Both the position numbers and the translations under genes were made by a program. Shown here in pieces: positions 49,684-61,737 of a stretch of 64,000 bases of DNA; the stretch's first letter is position 1; each line of letters opens with the position of its first letter. Under the pieces are notes generated by a model, which worked only from the letters and a program-made list of their open reading frames with translations, did no database searches and was not told the origin of the DNA. Source of the stretch: Apostichopus japonicus (Eukaryota; Echinodermata; Holothuroidea; Aspidochirotida; Stichopodidae); the NCBI RefSeq assembly GCF_037975245.1, contig NC_092577.1, positions 30,655,398 to 30,719,397 on the forward strand, given 5' to 3'.

Positions 49684-52548
49684 GCTCCGTTTATTTAGAT
49701 TGCATGTAATTTACCGTGATTCATAAAGTAATAACGAAGGCAGGAGGAAGGTGTGTACTGTGTATTGTGGTGAGAAAATCTTAGGAGCCAATTTTCAAAG
49801 CGAGCACATTCAGTCATACAGGAAGCGGTTAACTTAAAAATCGAATATTAGAGAGTTTTGAGGTTACTGAATGATAAACATTGTCTTTCATCCCTGCCTT
49901 TGTTATTCCTTTAAGTAACAGATACAATGATTCGCATATTTTACAATTATAGTTCACTGCACCTTGCAGCGTTCTGACAGAAAAACAAAACAAATAATAA
50001 CCGAAGCCGAAGACAAGCAAAAAAATGGGGTGAATGAATAACAATTCGTTTAATTATTACTGGAATAGACCTTGGCAGGGAGTTAAAGCTTGTAATTAAG
50101 TCAGAGAAAGTGCGTAACACGATTTTTCCTAGATCTAGACACTTTGAAATTTTTAAAACGTTCGATACTAATTTCAAACTTGAACTTATAGAAAAACTCA
50201 TTTACATCTGGGTACGCGACTATTTAGTCTGCAATCAAAAATGTAATACTTCATGTGTGAAAAAAAGAAAATTGTATGGATGTATTGCACCTGTGCTCCA
50301 GCCAAAGAAAGAGCCATGTTTTGAGAAGAAGAACTGTTTCTTTAGAAAATGCATTTATACATCTATAATAAAAGAAGCAGTGAAGCGAAACTCCCAAAGA
50401 CCTCAACTTTGCCTTTACAAAAGGCGCACAAATTAAAATCTACTTTACCCATCAAAGTAAGGAGTTTATAGTTTCCCGTGATTCAGTGTAAGAATTTAAA
50501 TTGGAAACTAGTACTGAAGCTTAGCTTCGAACACAGTGAACCGATTCATGCTGAAGATGCGATGCCAGTCCCTGTCAGTAAGCCCCCTAAACCTTATATT
50601 CCATTTCTTTAAGGAAGTTGGGACATCAGAGAAAGTGGTAATTGTATACATTAATTGAGAAATAGAGCTGGCCCGCATTACATTGTTTAACAATCACTAT
50701 TAACATTGGAAGAGTCGTTTCTTTGGCAACCCGACCTTCTCCACTCAAGTTCTGGCTACAAGTGATTGAGCCCCAGTAAATAGTAAATGGCAAAGAATGT
50801 AAATGGAATTTAGCTTTAAAGCGATCGTTCGTTAGAGGCTATACCCTCGTCGTCAAAAAGATCACTTACGAACTTCATATTTTTATTAAACAAATGATCA
50901 TAGGCCTACATCATAGTACTGTTGTTAATGCGAATGAAGGAGTTGTTCCAGATCATTTGGTTTCCAAAACTTACCTTCGGAGGGCAAAAGGAAATGTCGC
51001 ACCAGGCACAAACAAGTTGCATTGCCTCACAAACGATTTTTTTTTATATATTGATTACATCGTTCTTAGAACAGTTACTCTGAAAAAGAGAGAAAATACC
51101 TTCACACAGGTTTCCCACGAAGCATTTAAGCCCTTGTTTTCGTGATACTACGTTTCTGTAAGTGAATATGTAAAACCAAAACAGCAAATGTTTAGAAGAG
51201 TGACCAAAATTTAAATTAGGAGAAAGTTAATTTTAAAAAAACCCAAACCGATACAATTTCAAACTGCTCTCAGACTAAATTTGTATAAACCTATGGACAC
51301 CTTGATGATGGTTACCGTATTTATATAGCGGATGCCATGCCGACCTTATATTGCAGGTTAAGTCATTAAGTTACTTATAGTTCTGACCATTCATCTAGTA
51401 AGCGTTTGTAAACACTGTTATGACGTCATATGTAACTTCTTTACCAACTGACCCATTTCGAAAATGTTGTTGTTTTGTCGACAATTGTCACTTGGCAATA
51501 AACATCAGTTTTTCTTCTTGTTTGGTGTTTGTGTGTTATACTTTGCTGACGTCGGTGGTTTTTAGTTTAAGATGATTCTGTTGTTAACACAGTTGATTTA
51601 TATAGCCCAGGACGCCAAACAATGGCTTACCTCCGTCAGCATTGTTCCTCGTCTAAATGGAATCACAAAACGATGACGCATTGACGTCATCGGACTCATC
51701 ATGGACTATTCAAATATAGCGTCTGGTCAAATAGACCCCATTGGATAAAAACCACCACTTTTTCAGGAATACGCAGGCCTGACTATACACTGAACTTTCC
51801 TAAGTTTGTGTATAGCCTCAAGGGAGAAAGTTAAAACTATCCAGGCGCTATGCAATTATAATTCTACGAGCATTTGATCTTGATGTATATACGCCTGCTA
51901 CGATATTTCCAAGACTTGAGGTTTAAGTGGGAGACTCTAGTATCGAGATCCTATATAGGCGCAACGCTGAAAAGTTTTCAATCAGGTCCGCGACAAAATA
52001 CGCCCATAATCTTGCACCCCGGGTATGCGGGCCGTTACAGAAGGCTTGAGCACCACATATACACCGGCCTATCTCAGTATGTGCATAATACTCAATCCGT
52101 GTGGCTATATTGATGATATTCTGCTTCTTCTATAGCGCTTTACTATAACCAACGTTTCTCTGTGACTTTCGTAGAAAGTGCATGAGAACACCTGCCCTAT
52201 ACATTACTATACACTGATTGAATATAGACAAAATAAATAAACAAATAAACAAACAAACATGACCATTAGGTATCGTGCCGATTTCAAACGGAACTTGCGG
52301 TTCGTTTATGTATATATATTATAATAAATTCAATTTTCATAAATTTAATAAAATGTTAAACTTTATTTAAGAACAACACACCAGAAAAAATCCACTTCAC
52401 TAATTTAATTATACATCAGTAATACCACTTGCTACACATTCATTTCAATAATACAGCTTGGCTTGCCTCTAAAAGGGGCAATTCTGTGTATATACACTGT
52501 CAGATTCAAAAGCACGGCCAGGGGTGCACTCTGTAAAATCGTAACACA
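49684..52548. other. Intergenic; one unassigned open frame
   Basis: A 108-codon frame at 50110-50436 (plus) is rich in Cys and Lys (for example CNQKCNTSC, PCFEKKNCFFRKC) but matches nothing I recognise. It has no splice context, so it is not called as a gene. Nothing else supported. Confidence 0.4.
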
Positions 52549-53316
52549 CGTGCGTATGGATCGCCATTTTAACATTTATTCAATAATTACAAATATTTAT
52601 AATGCATTTTCGGATATCTCTAATTCATTTCGAGATATCTCTTTTTATATCTAATTTGTTTCCAGATATCAATAATTAAAACATATTTCAGACATAAGAA
52701 CTGAATTCAATTAAGAGATATCCAAAGTTGAATTAGAGAAATCGGGAATACAATTACAGATATCCAAAATTTAATTAGAGATATCATTTCATTTTTTTGG
52801 TACACGTGACTTTCATCTTAACTGCACGAACGTAAATAAATAGTTGTCGCTGTACTTCCACTTTCAATGATATTGTCTGTTTTTAAGGAAAAACGATGAG
52901 TTCTTGATATAATTCGAATTCTTGATATCTCGAATACAATTTTGGATATCTTTATTTCAAATTTGGATTTCTCGAATTCTTTTCTTGATATCTCGAATTC
53001 TTTTCTTTATATCTCGAATTCAATTTTGGATATCTCGAATTCAATTTCGAGATATCTATAATAATGTTCCCCTTCTTGTTATCTTTACTATATTTCTTGA
53101 TAACTTGAAATCAATTTGAGATATCTTAAAAAACAATTCAAGATGTCGAGAATGCAATTTCTGATATCTCAAATTGAATTCACGATATCTGAAATAATAA
53201 AAGATATCTGTAACTTAATTCGAGACAGTCTTTGAAATTAATTGTTGATATCTCGAATTAAATTGAAGATATCCGTAATTATTGAAAACATGTTAACATG
53301 GCGTTCCATACGTGCG
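52549..53316. mobile_element. AGATATCT-array element, copy B
   Basis: Starts ACGTGCGTATGGATCGCC then ATTTTAACATTTATT (52549-52580) and ends with the inverted counterpart TGTTAACATGGCGTTCCATA followed by CGTGCG (53291-53316). Inside are many diverged GATATC(T) units spaced about 20 bp, several with GAATTC (TCTCGAATTC). It is less regular than copy A, and contains a unique stretch at about 52795-52900. The right end directly abuts Penelope-like sequence. Confidence 0.7.
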
Positions 53317-53870
53317 TATTGTTGCATTAGATGAGGTAAATGACATTGATAGAGAGGCAGTATATTTTCTGCCGGATTCAGAAGGTGCGGGTAGTTTGGT
53401 TGCTCTGAAAGGCCCCAGTAGAATCGACAAATAAGCACATTTTGCAATTTTGTGTACCGGGGTATGATCTTGTATTTTCTGTACTGTTTGCCCCTGATGG
53501 GGTGTAATCCTGATAAGTTGCCCGAGGTAAAATGTCCCGCAGGTTTCTGGGTCTTGCAATAGAACTGACATGTGGTTCTGAGAAAACTGATTTCAGACGT
53601 TCAGTGCTCTGAAGTATGTGAATTTTTATCTGAAATATATTTGCTAGTGATCGGAGACCAGAGTGGAATTCAGCAACCGATGAGGATGGGAGGGCCAAAA
53701 CAGGAGGTTGGATGAGAAGATCCACGAATTTGGAATTGTTTTCAGCAGCTGTTCCATTACACCAGAGAATATGGGCCTCCCAGGATGTCCCTTCGTTGTG
53801 AATTTTGGGCAGAAAATAGAAGCGGCCAGGTTTTGGGTCGTTTTCAACGAGGTTTTGGCCTAACTGTCGA
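53317..53870 (-). pseudogene. Broken Penelope-like element (RT start joined to C-terminal region)
   Basis: On the minus strand: KPGRFYFLPKIHNEG, then GRPIFSG in a second frame (about 53830-53760), then FVDLLIQPPVLALPS (about 53725), all matching the conserved 'FYFLPKIHK-x-(x)-PGRPI-(V)-SG...FVD-x-L-x-P' start of Penelope-like reverse transcriptases. Shortly after comes a block typical of the region before the GIY-YIG domain: RPRNLRDILPRATYQ, then NCKMCLFVD and INVIYLI. The catalytic core between these blocks is deleted and there are several frame changes, so it is dead. It ends at the terminal repeat of the AGATATCT element. Confidence 0.75.
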
Positions 53871-54091
53871 TCAATACTGCACTGTTAGGGCTATCGTTTG
53901 GATGACTGTTTTCACGTTTTGTGTGATTTCTTGCGTTGGATCAGAATCCATGCAGGAGTCTGTAGTGTTGAGGGTTGCCGAATAGTCAGTTAGCTTCCTC
54001 TCTGTAGAATTGTTTGCCCATTTGCAGAACCTTTGCCGACTGGGTTCATCGATGTGTCTCAGTTTTGTTGAGATTGTCGCGGACGTCATGG

Positions 54092-54420
54092 GCTGATTGT
54101 ATGTCCAGAGGTTCGAAACCGGTAAGGAAGGTCGTTATTCCACTGTAGGCGTTTGTCACCTGTATCAAACAATACTAGTTTTATTTTGGTGACATATTTG
54201 CCTTTCATTAACATAAAGTCTGTTCAAAGTATCTTCTTCGAGATCCGGCTTGAGGAATCACAAATGATTTCGAGTTGGTTAGAACCATGTTTGATCTCTA
54301 GAGTATAAGGCAAATATGTCACCGAAAACAGAACTAGTATTGTTTGATACAGGTGACACACGCCTACAGTGGAATTACGACCTTCCTTACCGGTTTCGAA
54401 CCTCTGGACATACAATCAGC
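54092..54420. repeat. Large inverted repeat (foldback), 114 bp arms, about 100 bp loop
   Basis: Left arm 54092-54205, starting GCTGATTGTATGTCCAGAGG; right arm 54308-54420 is its reverse complement with about 5 differences and one indel, ending CCTCTGGACATACAATCAGC. The 102 bp between them is not repeated. A B-box-like GGTTCGAAACC lies in each arm. The high identity suggests a young event. The right arm ends exactly where a tRNA-like sequence begins. Confidence 0.92.
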
Positions 54421-54489
54421 GTACATAGCCTAGTGGTTAGGGTGTCCGCATATAAAGCGGGAGGCCTGGGTTCGAATCCCGGTGGAGGC
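54419..54489 (+). tRNA. tRNA-like gene or tRNA-derived SINE head, anticodon position ATA
   Basis: A full cloverleaf folds: acceptor 54419-54425 with 54483-54489 (5 of 7 pairs), D arm 54428-54443, anticodon stem TCCGC/GCGGG with loop ATATAAA (54450-54456, anticodon ATA at 54452-54454), T arm CTGGG-TTCGAAT-CCCGG (54466-54482). A box (TAGCCTAGTGG at 54426) and B box (GGTTCGAATCC) match RNA polymerase III promoters, and six T at 54496-54501 form a terminator. ATA (Tyr, UAU) is an unusual anticodon since nuclear tRNA-Tyr normally has GTA and an intron, and two acceptor mismatches remain. A decayed tRNA or SINE head is therefore more likely than a working tRNA. Confidence 0.5.
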
Positions 54490-54684
54490 TGGAAGTTTTT
54501 TCACTGTTCTTGATTTTCCGACTCACTACGATTTCAATTATATGTATATATATTTATATATAGCCTCAACAAAGAAGTATTAGACAAGAGAAAAGAAATA
54601 AGGTGTGACTCATTATTGACATATAAAGAGTACTGTATTAGAATATGTATTGGAATTTTAGGTCCCCTGGGACCTTTGTCAGAA

Positions 54685-54803
54685 ATACGGTACTTGGCAG
54701 TGGAATGAGTATAAAAAGTACAAAATGTACGGTAACACAAAGAAAATATGACGCTATATAAATAGGAGTGGGACTGATGGAGTTAGTACCGAATTAACCA
54801 CTG
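54685..54803. repeat. Dispersed repeat, copy 2
   Basis: Same family as 47488-47605 (shared GTACTTGGCAG, AAAAGTACAAAATGTA and ATGGAGTTAGTACCGAATTA-like blocks). It starts about 195 bp downstream of the tRNA-like sequence, so the two might be head and tail of one element, but no tRNA-like head precedes copy 1 by eye. Confidence 0.6.
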
Positions 54804-57131
54804 TTAGATATTCTGGTCAAGTTGGATAGTAATTCCTTAACCACTAGTTCGGTCTATAAACCTGCTGATATTTATGTATTTACACCCGACATTATTCTAA
54901 GAAATGTTGGTCCGACCCACATGATTTATCAACTCGAGGGCCTGTCGAGGGCTAGGTTGGTTCTCGGGGTACTCTGTGGCCTCGACTTAAATCTCCTAAG
55001 ATGTGCTATAGACATTTACAAATGTAAATTCTCACAGATTCTGACCTTTCGATTTATTGCCAGATATTAAAGAATGTTGAATGAAACATGAAGGATGGGG
55101 GGGGGGGGGTGGGGGGTTGGCGGGTATTCAAGATGACAATAAAATATTTGTTGAAATTTTAACATGCTCTGTCCATTAAGTTTGACTTCCCACCACCGCT
55201 TGCCCCGAATCTTATAAATGAATAAAAAATTAAAACAAATAACCCTTAAAAGTGACCCATTTCATAAATACGAAGTGACGTTATCTTGGTGCACAAGTTT
55301 CCCTGTTATTTTAGTTATCAAATAGTAAACCCCTTTGTTGAAGAATGAAATAAACTTGTAATTAAAATGTGTCATAAGTGTTGCTTTTGAAGAATTAAAG
55401 GATGATTTTAAGGCAAAAAATTGATTTTAATACTTTAGACCGTTAAAAAGTAATACGTAACTGTCGAGAGGTTCTTTTTTCTATAACACGTTTTCCTTTT
55501 TTTTGTTGAGAAATGACACTTTAAATAGCCGAGGCTCATCAATTCATTAATGTGATATAGGGAGTAGGCACTCTACACGTTGACTGGTTTGGTCAATTCC
55601 TAATATGAAAAAGGGGGAAAAAAAGATTCGATGGAAAGGTTTCAGACATTTATGGAATGACATATTTTCAACTTATTTTTCAAGGTCGATGACAATGTTG
55701 TATGTCATCCACTGGTGAGCATAACTTAATAGTCAGTTTTACTTTAAAGCAGCGAAAGTGAGTGAAAAGATTGATTTTCTCAGTCAGTGTATCTGTGATT
55801 TCCCCCGGATTGTCACTTTTCCTCGAGTACGAAGTTTAATCGGAAATGAATTTGATTGCGGTTTTAGTTAGGGGATTAACATTAATGGTTTAGTAGACCT
55901 GCAACGAGGAGCCGATATCAAGTTAGTTTCGCTTTAAAAGGATCGACTGATTCCGACGATTTAGCATTTTGTAATGGTGAATATATCTTGAAAACCAGGA
56001 ACGTTGTAGTAACATCACTACAGCAGTACTAAGTTGTGTCTTGAACAATAATTACACTGTCAAGACTAAAAGCATAAAATTAACTAAAAAAGGGTTCCTC
56101 CCGTTGAAACAAGTTCAACTTGGGCCAACTGGAATTTGCGGTACGTTAAGCACAGAGTATCCATTTTGTTCGAAAGTTTAGAGGTATCACTCTGTATTTT
56201 TACATTCCGAAATCAAAGTCGTAAATAAATTATGCCCCAGCTGCCAGCTACCCACTCCAGATTGGATCCTCTTCCGCCGCCCCTTTATAGAAGCAATCCA
56301 TAAATGGATATCTTTAAAATCCAAAATAGACATAGAAATATACCGGTAGTGTGTGCATACGTTTAGTTTGAATATGACGTAGGCCTATGGGCCCCCAAAA
56401 TTATGCCGAAAGGTCATCACGTGATGACCTCTTAAATTGTCGCCCATGAAAGTACGAAAAGACAACTGTTTATCGTTTCATTGCTACTAATGAAAGCAAA
56501 AGAAAAGGGCCCAAATCTCGACTTCCTTTCAAATGTTACCGGCAAACTTGCCAGCCAGACAGACAGATAGACAGACAGACAGACAGACGAGCAGTCGGCC
56601 AGCCTCGTGACAAACAGCGAGCCAACCAGCCAGACAGCCAGACAGACAGACAATCAGTAACAAAAGAGAACGTAACAATCTGGAGAGAGGATAGGGTATC
56701 ACCGCAGAAGTAAAGTGACCTAAATAACAACATACGGATGATAATTTTAAAATAAAGTAAAACTTTCGCTCACAGTGCTACTGCGTTTGTGTCAACAAAC
56801 TGCGTTTGTGGTCTGGGGATCACATGACCAATCAAACAGCTGACGTATGTATGGTATAGCGCAACAGTGCTATCGTACATTCCTAGATTTAGTGCGTTGG
56901 TAGTACACGCGTACTAATCATAACACAAATAACAGTTCGCTCTAGTAACACACAAGGCCAATAAGTACACAGCAGCTGTTTGCCCTATTGCACTAACACA
57001 ATCGGTGATTCGGATGCACCGGTACCGTGAAATACCTAACAAACTCAATGTGTAAGTCAGAAAACTTTGAATCTGTCCCTTCTTAGCAATGTCTTGGTTT
57101 TGACAATCGCTTTGGATTTCAGGTATTGATT
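54804..57131. promoter_or_regulatory. Intergenic; upstream region of the gene starting at 57132
   Basis: G10 run at 55098; (CAGA)n near 56553-56590 and 56632-56650. A donor-like CTCAATGT|GTAAGT at 57051/57052 with an acceptor TTGGATTTCAG at 57122 would define a non-coding exon ending at 57051 and a 71 bp intron. No core promoter element could be assigned. Confidence 0.35.
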
Positions 57132-57171
57132 ATGGCTGAAGATCCGCCCCAGGATAGGCCACCTGAAGTTG
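57132..57171 (+). CDS. Candidate first coding exon of an unidentified gene
   Basis: Exon 57123-57171 has a good acceptor (ttggatttcag) and a good donor (GAAGTTG then gtgagt). The ATG at 57132 has a strong context (ATTATGG) and encodes MAEDPPQDRPPEV plus one base of the next codon. An acidic, proline-rich start of this type is common in nuclear and cytoplasmic proteins but is not diagnostic. No further exon is recognised up to 64000, so the first intron would exceed 6.8 kb and hold several transposons. Confidence 0.45.
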
Positions 57172-57804
57172 GTGAGTTATTGAAAAGTAAATGATTTCAG
57201 CAATGTATATTGTGAATAATATAGCTGTTCATAGTCCTAAGTAGGTTAGGCCTAATGTAGCATTGGACCTTGCTCATACAAATAACGTAATTTGCAATCA
57301 CAAAGCCTATCCTAACGAAAAGTGTATAGGCTAGGCTAATCTACTTGTCAAGTGGGATCGGTGCAACGACATTACCTGATCTAGGCCCGGGCTAATTAAT
57401 GTTCACATTGACAGTCAAATATTTTGATAATTGATTAGTCAGTGTAGCCTAGATCAGGGCTAGTAGTAGGTTCCAGATATCTTCACAATAAGCATTGGAA
57501 AAAAAATTATGGAATTCCATATTGCTTGCAGGAGCTGTCAGGCCTAACTAAGTTGTAACTGTTAGTAGGGGAAGGTATTTTGTTGTGAATTTTAATGCAT
57601 GTGTAGGTTAAGGAAATTGTGCCTGATGTGATTTTATTGAATGAGTGTTCTTAGATTCAATATTACTTTTGAACAAGTGTTAGTGACCACTAAAGAGTTC
57701 CATTGTCTTCCAATGTCTGTGCATGCATTGTATATGTCTAAACAGTTTTAATATATGAGATTTTGATCCAAATAATCTAGGCCTACCCTTAGCAAATAAA
57801 ACGG

Positions 57805-58399
57805 TACAATTATAGAATACAGGGCCATTCATTAACTCTTCCCAGCATCCGGATGCGCGGATGCGCGGTGTGTCTGTACATGTCCGTACACGTATGACGC
57901 CCTCTAAAATTCCATCACGTATTTCACTTTGACTCCGCATCCGCGCATCCGCGCATCCACCCCGGGAGTACTAGGAAAGGACTTAGATAATTTCCGAAAG
58001 TTTCCCCATATACGATACACCATCACGTATTTCATTTTGACTCCGCATCCGCGCATCCACCCCGGGAGTACTAGGAATGGACTTACAATTTTCGAAAAGG
58101 TTCGACATATACCATCACGTATTTCCAATACTGAAAGTCCCGTATGTACGAAGATATTCCACATCAATAGTGTGTCGTTCTTAAAAGGCATCCGTACATG
58201 TGTGACGCCCTCTAAAATTCCACCACAGAAGTACTAGGAAAGGACACTCCGCATCCACGCATCCGCGCATCCACTCAAAAAGAAAGAACTGGGACTTTGA
58301 CATTTTATACTCACATACGTACTGGGGTGAGACTAAGCATCCGCGCATCCGGATGCTCAGATAGTATCATCGAGTGGCCCTGTATTCTATAATTACTCC
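57805..58399. mobile_element. 595 bp TIR element (MITE) flanked by AATAAAACGG
   Basis: Left end ATTATAGAATACAGGGCC (57809-57826), right end its inverted copy (GGCCCTGTATTCTATAAT, 58376-58393). Second matching blocks GCATCCGGATGCGCGGATGC sit about 30-40 bp inside both ends. AATAAAACGG flanks both sides (57795-57804 and 58400-58409), suggesting a 8-10 bp target duplication. Inside, a unit CCATCACGTATTTCACTTTG...CACCCCGGGAGTACTAGGAA is repeated twice, with a partial third. No coding capacity. The superfamily is uncertain; the duplication length would fit hAT. Confidence 0.8.
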
Positions 58400-58750
58400 A
58401 ATAAAACGGCTGGACTACATCACTATGTGCTTCATAAAACATTTTGCCTGTAGTTAATATAAATAAAAACAAAAAAAATATCAATGAAGGAAAACATTTC
58501 AAGTGTAATGTTTGAAATGTATCTCAGATTTGTCAAGTACGAACTATTGTTGATATCATTATTCATTTGTAATTATTTGAAGGCTAGTAGCTCATCATGT
58601 TAATTGAACTAGTCTTCATAACAAAATCTACATGGTAATTCCTACCAAAAATATCATTTATAAGAAAATATTGGCTGACATGAAGTAAATAAATGCTAAG
58701 TTACCTTCCACTACACACACAGGATATTTATATTGAACTACATACACAAC

Positions 58751-60490
58751 TAGTGTTCAACCGATTATGCATAACAGAAAATACCGATTACAGATTATTT
58801 TTTTCATAATCGTACCGATTCCGATTATTTGAAAATGAGAAAATATCTCGTATATACGAAATCGGCAATAAAGTTTGACAGAAACAATTATTGTTGTGAT
58901 TTTCCCCTGTTTCCTTTTGCTTCGTTGTTATACAAGGCTCTAAGGTATCATTTTGTATGTACCAAATTACCTCTGTTTCTCGGAAAGAAAGAAAAAGTTT
59001 TTTTTTTTTTTTTTTTAATTTCCAAAATACGGAAATATGACATCCTACCTAGTCAGCACTGTGCTAAGCGAATGGCCTAACCACCTCGACGTGAATGTCA
59101 CCTGTTAATGGCTTGAAATGGGCTAAGAATAGTTACTCAAAATATCCATCTCAAAAAGTATCTCAGACAAACCATCCATCTTCAATTTTTACCAAGGTGA
59201 AAATTTTAATGACATATTGCCTTCATTCCGACATTATTTTGTACTTATTTTCAGTATTATACCGTTTATGAACAAATAGAAATGTTACAAACTTGAAGTT
59301 AAACATACCTATTCGTTACCTATTTAACTCCATTCAGGTTCAATTAGAAAATGTAAGCTTAGGCCAATCAAACTGAAAAGCAAATTGTACCATCGTAACT
59401 TGTTTAAAATTACTTTAAAATGTAATACCAGATTGATGTAAAGAAATAATAACAACTAGAAACTACTCCAATATAAAATATAACATTCCCTCTATAAGAC
59501 ATATCACTTACAGTACCTTCCAAACAAATGCCGATTTCCAGCAAATTGAAAGTTGTAAAGTAAGCTACGCATTTTTTTTTTTTTTTTTTTTGGCAAACCG
59601 ATGGTTAGGCTACATTTCCCATTGACTTAGTGTGGTTGTTAGGCTAACATGTGGTCGAAGATTGCAGTTTCCGTGGATAGTTTTATTTTTTATTTGCGAC
59701 ACAACTAGAGCGAATAAACAGATGGCAACGTTAGATTTCCATGCAGTTGACTTAGTGTGAAGTAAGGCTACCATGTGGTCGGAGATTTGTGAGGATTTTA
59801 GGTTATTTTCGCTGGTACTGAAATTGCTTCGTGCAGGCCATAATTTGTCACGGGAACTTCCCGGTGATTGTGCGCGACCCTCTCGCACTGCTTCAGATTT
59901 GATGCGGGATGTGAGAATTGTTTGCGCGATTCGCGCTGCAACTGCAATTCCTAGCTAAAGCAAACGCATGTCACAATTAATTTTACACAGACACCTGATA
60001 TAACGAGGGCGATTTTCTTATATTTCTTTTCGCACTCGTAATTGTGCTTTAGGAGGGCTTTTTAGCACTTGCGAGGGCGAATCGCCCATCGTCCCCGCTT
60101 ATTTCCGACCCTGTCAAGCACATTCGTTAATTCGCGAAATTGGTATTGCTGCTATGCTTACTGTGCCAAGAAATATGAAGTCACTAACCACGAGGGAAGC
60201 AAAATCGGCGACCCTGGCAGCGTAAATTGATGAAAGTATACACTGTGAAAGACATATAGAGGGTGTCTTATTTTAATATTTCGTAGTAAAAGAACAAACC
60301 TAATACATCAGTTGATATTTTCAACTTCCATATGTTTTTGAATAATGATATTTTCACCTTCCATATGTTTTTGAATAATCGGTATGACATAACTGGTATT
60401 CCACGTAATTTTTACCGATTCCGATTATGTTCCGATTATGCAATATTCGTACCGATTCCGATTCCGATTAGGTTAATCGGTTGAACACTA
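58751..60490. mobile_element. Non-autonomous hAT element, TIR TAGTGTTCAACCGATT, 8 bp target duplication TACACAAC
   Basis: Left end TAGTGTTCAACCGATTATGC at 58751; right end on the minus strand TAGTGTTCAACCGATTAACC ending at 60490. TACACAAC occurs on both sides (58743-58750 and 60491-60498), a perfect 8 bp duplication. Subterminal repeats of ACCGATTCCGATTA lie at both ends. The 1740 bp body has no transposase. Between 59590 and 59790 it contains, inverted, the same module found four times in the hAT element at 25264-26462. Further inside (59860-60120) is sequence with CGCGATTCGCGC and CGAATCGCCC, possibly another nested insertion. Confidence 0.92.
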
Positions 60491-60498
60491 TACACAAC

Positions 60499-61737
60499 AG
60501 ATAAGTAACTGCAATTTTTCATGGTTTCTGGGAAATTTTCCATCCTCTGGAATGCTATCTAACTTGTACTGTTTCAGTCTGCAGTCTGCGAATTGACCAG
60601 TGCTTTGAACAAATGATAACAAATTGTTAGTTTTGGCATTAATTAGAGAGGAAGGCTGTACCATAGGAACAGTAACACAGGGAATAAATTAGTGTTCAAA
60701 ATTTTCAATTGATCTCAATGTTTTCTCTTCCATTGGAATACTATAGTCCAAGTGTAGAAAGCTGCTATATGAATTACAGTACATTGTTTACACTTGTATA
60801 GCAACTTGACCATTTTGTACAGTATGGTATTTAACAATGCGATACTTTGTGAAATTATTCCGGGCTGTTTACTATGTCCAAAGTAACTGAAATTTGTAGG
60901 ATGTAGAACAGAGACAACTGGTATGGGAAGTTTGTGTACAAGGTTACATTGAATAGAGTTCCATTGTTTGACACAATTGTTGACAGCACTACACACACCA
61001 TTGTATATCTTATTGTTATTTCATTAACTTCCTTGTACTGTCTCATACTGCTTGTTTGGTATTCATGGAAGTTTGACATGATCTTGATGTACATTACAGA
61101 ATATGGTTAATATTACTTCATTCCTCTCTTACCTTTCTCCTCTCAAATTGTGCACTTTCACATCTATCCTAACTTGCCCAAATTTGTCACATTTTTTAGT
61201 TCTGTACCCAGACTGACCCAGTTTGCGTTCATCACCTTACTGTATACTCTCCCTTCATTATGTACCATTTGGAACTCGGAAGTAAATTTTTATCCTCACA
61301 ATTTTCCTTGCCGGGGTTTTGGGGGGGGGCAGGGTCATTAAACGTTACCGATTTTGGTCGGACAGTAGACGGGGATTGTGCATGACTTGGAGAGTTAAAC
61401 GGTAACTGAGCCTTGTTGTAAATTCCCAACCTAGTAAGTTTTGGGATGAGTACTGTAAAAAAAGTTACTGTAATTTAGTCCATTTACCAGTGATTAATTT
61501 ACTAGCCATGGACAAATAGACAAGTTGTTATAGGGATCGCCATCAAACGAAGGACCCAATATGTACTGTGCACTGCAGTAGGTCATATATACAGTAGTAC
61601 AGCACAGGTCTTGGATTCTGAGTTCACCAGTTACAGTAACTACAATCCTGTTGATACTAACAAATCATTTCTTTACTCTGTCAAAATTGTTTATAGTTTT
61701 CCATCTCAGTTTTCTGTTTAATCATTGATTTGTTTTT
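60499..61737. other. Non-coding (putative intron)
   Basis: No exon or domain seen. GGGGGGGGGC run at 61320. Open frames on both strands at 60715-61094 and 61150-61429 lack motifs. Confidence 0.4.

Noticed and set aside
50110..50436. 108-codon Cys/Lys-rich frame
   Set aside because: Not recognised as any domain and lacking gene context; left as an unassigned open frame.
52922..53119. Frame with repeated ISRIQFWISRI
   Set aside because: Translation of the GATATC/GAATTC array, not a repeat protein.
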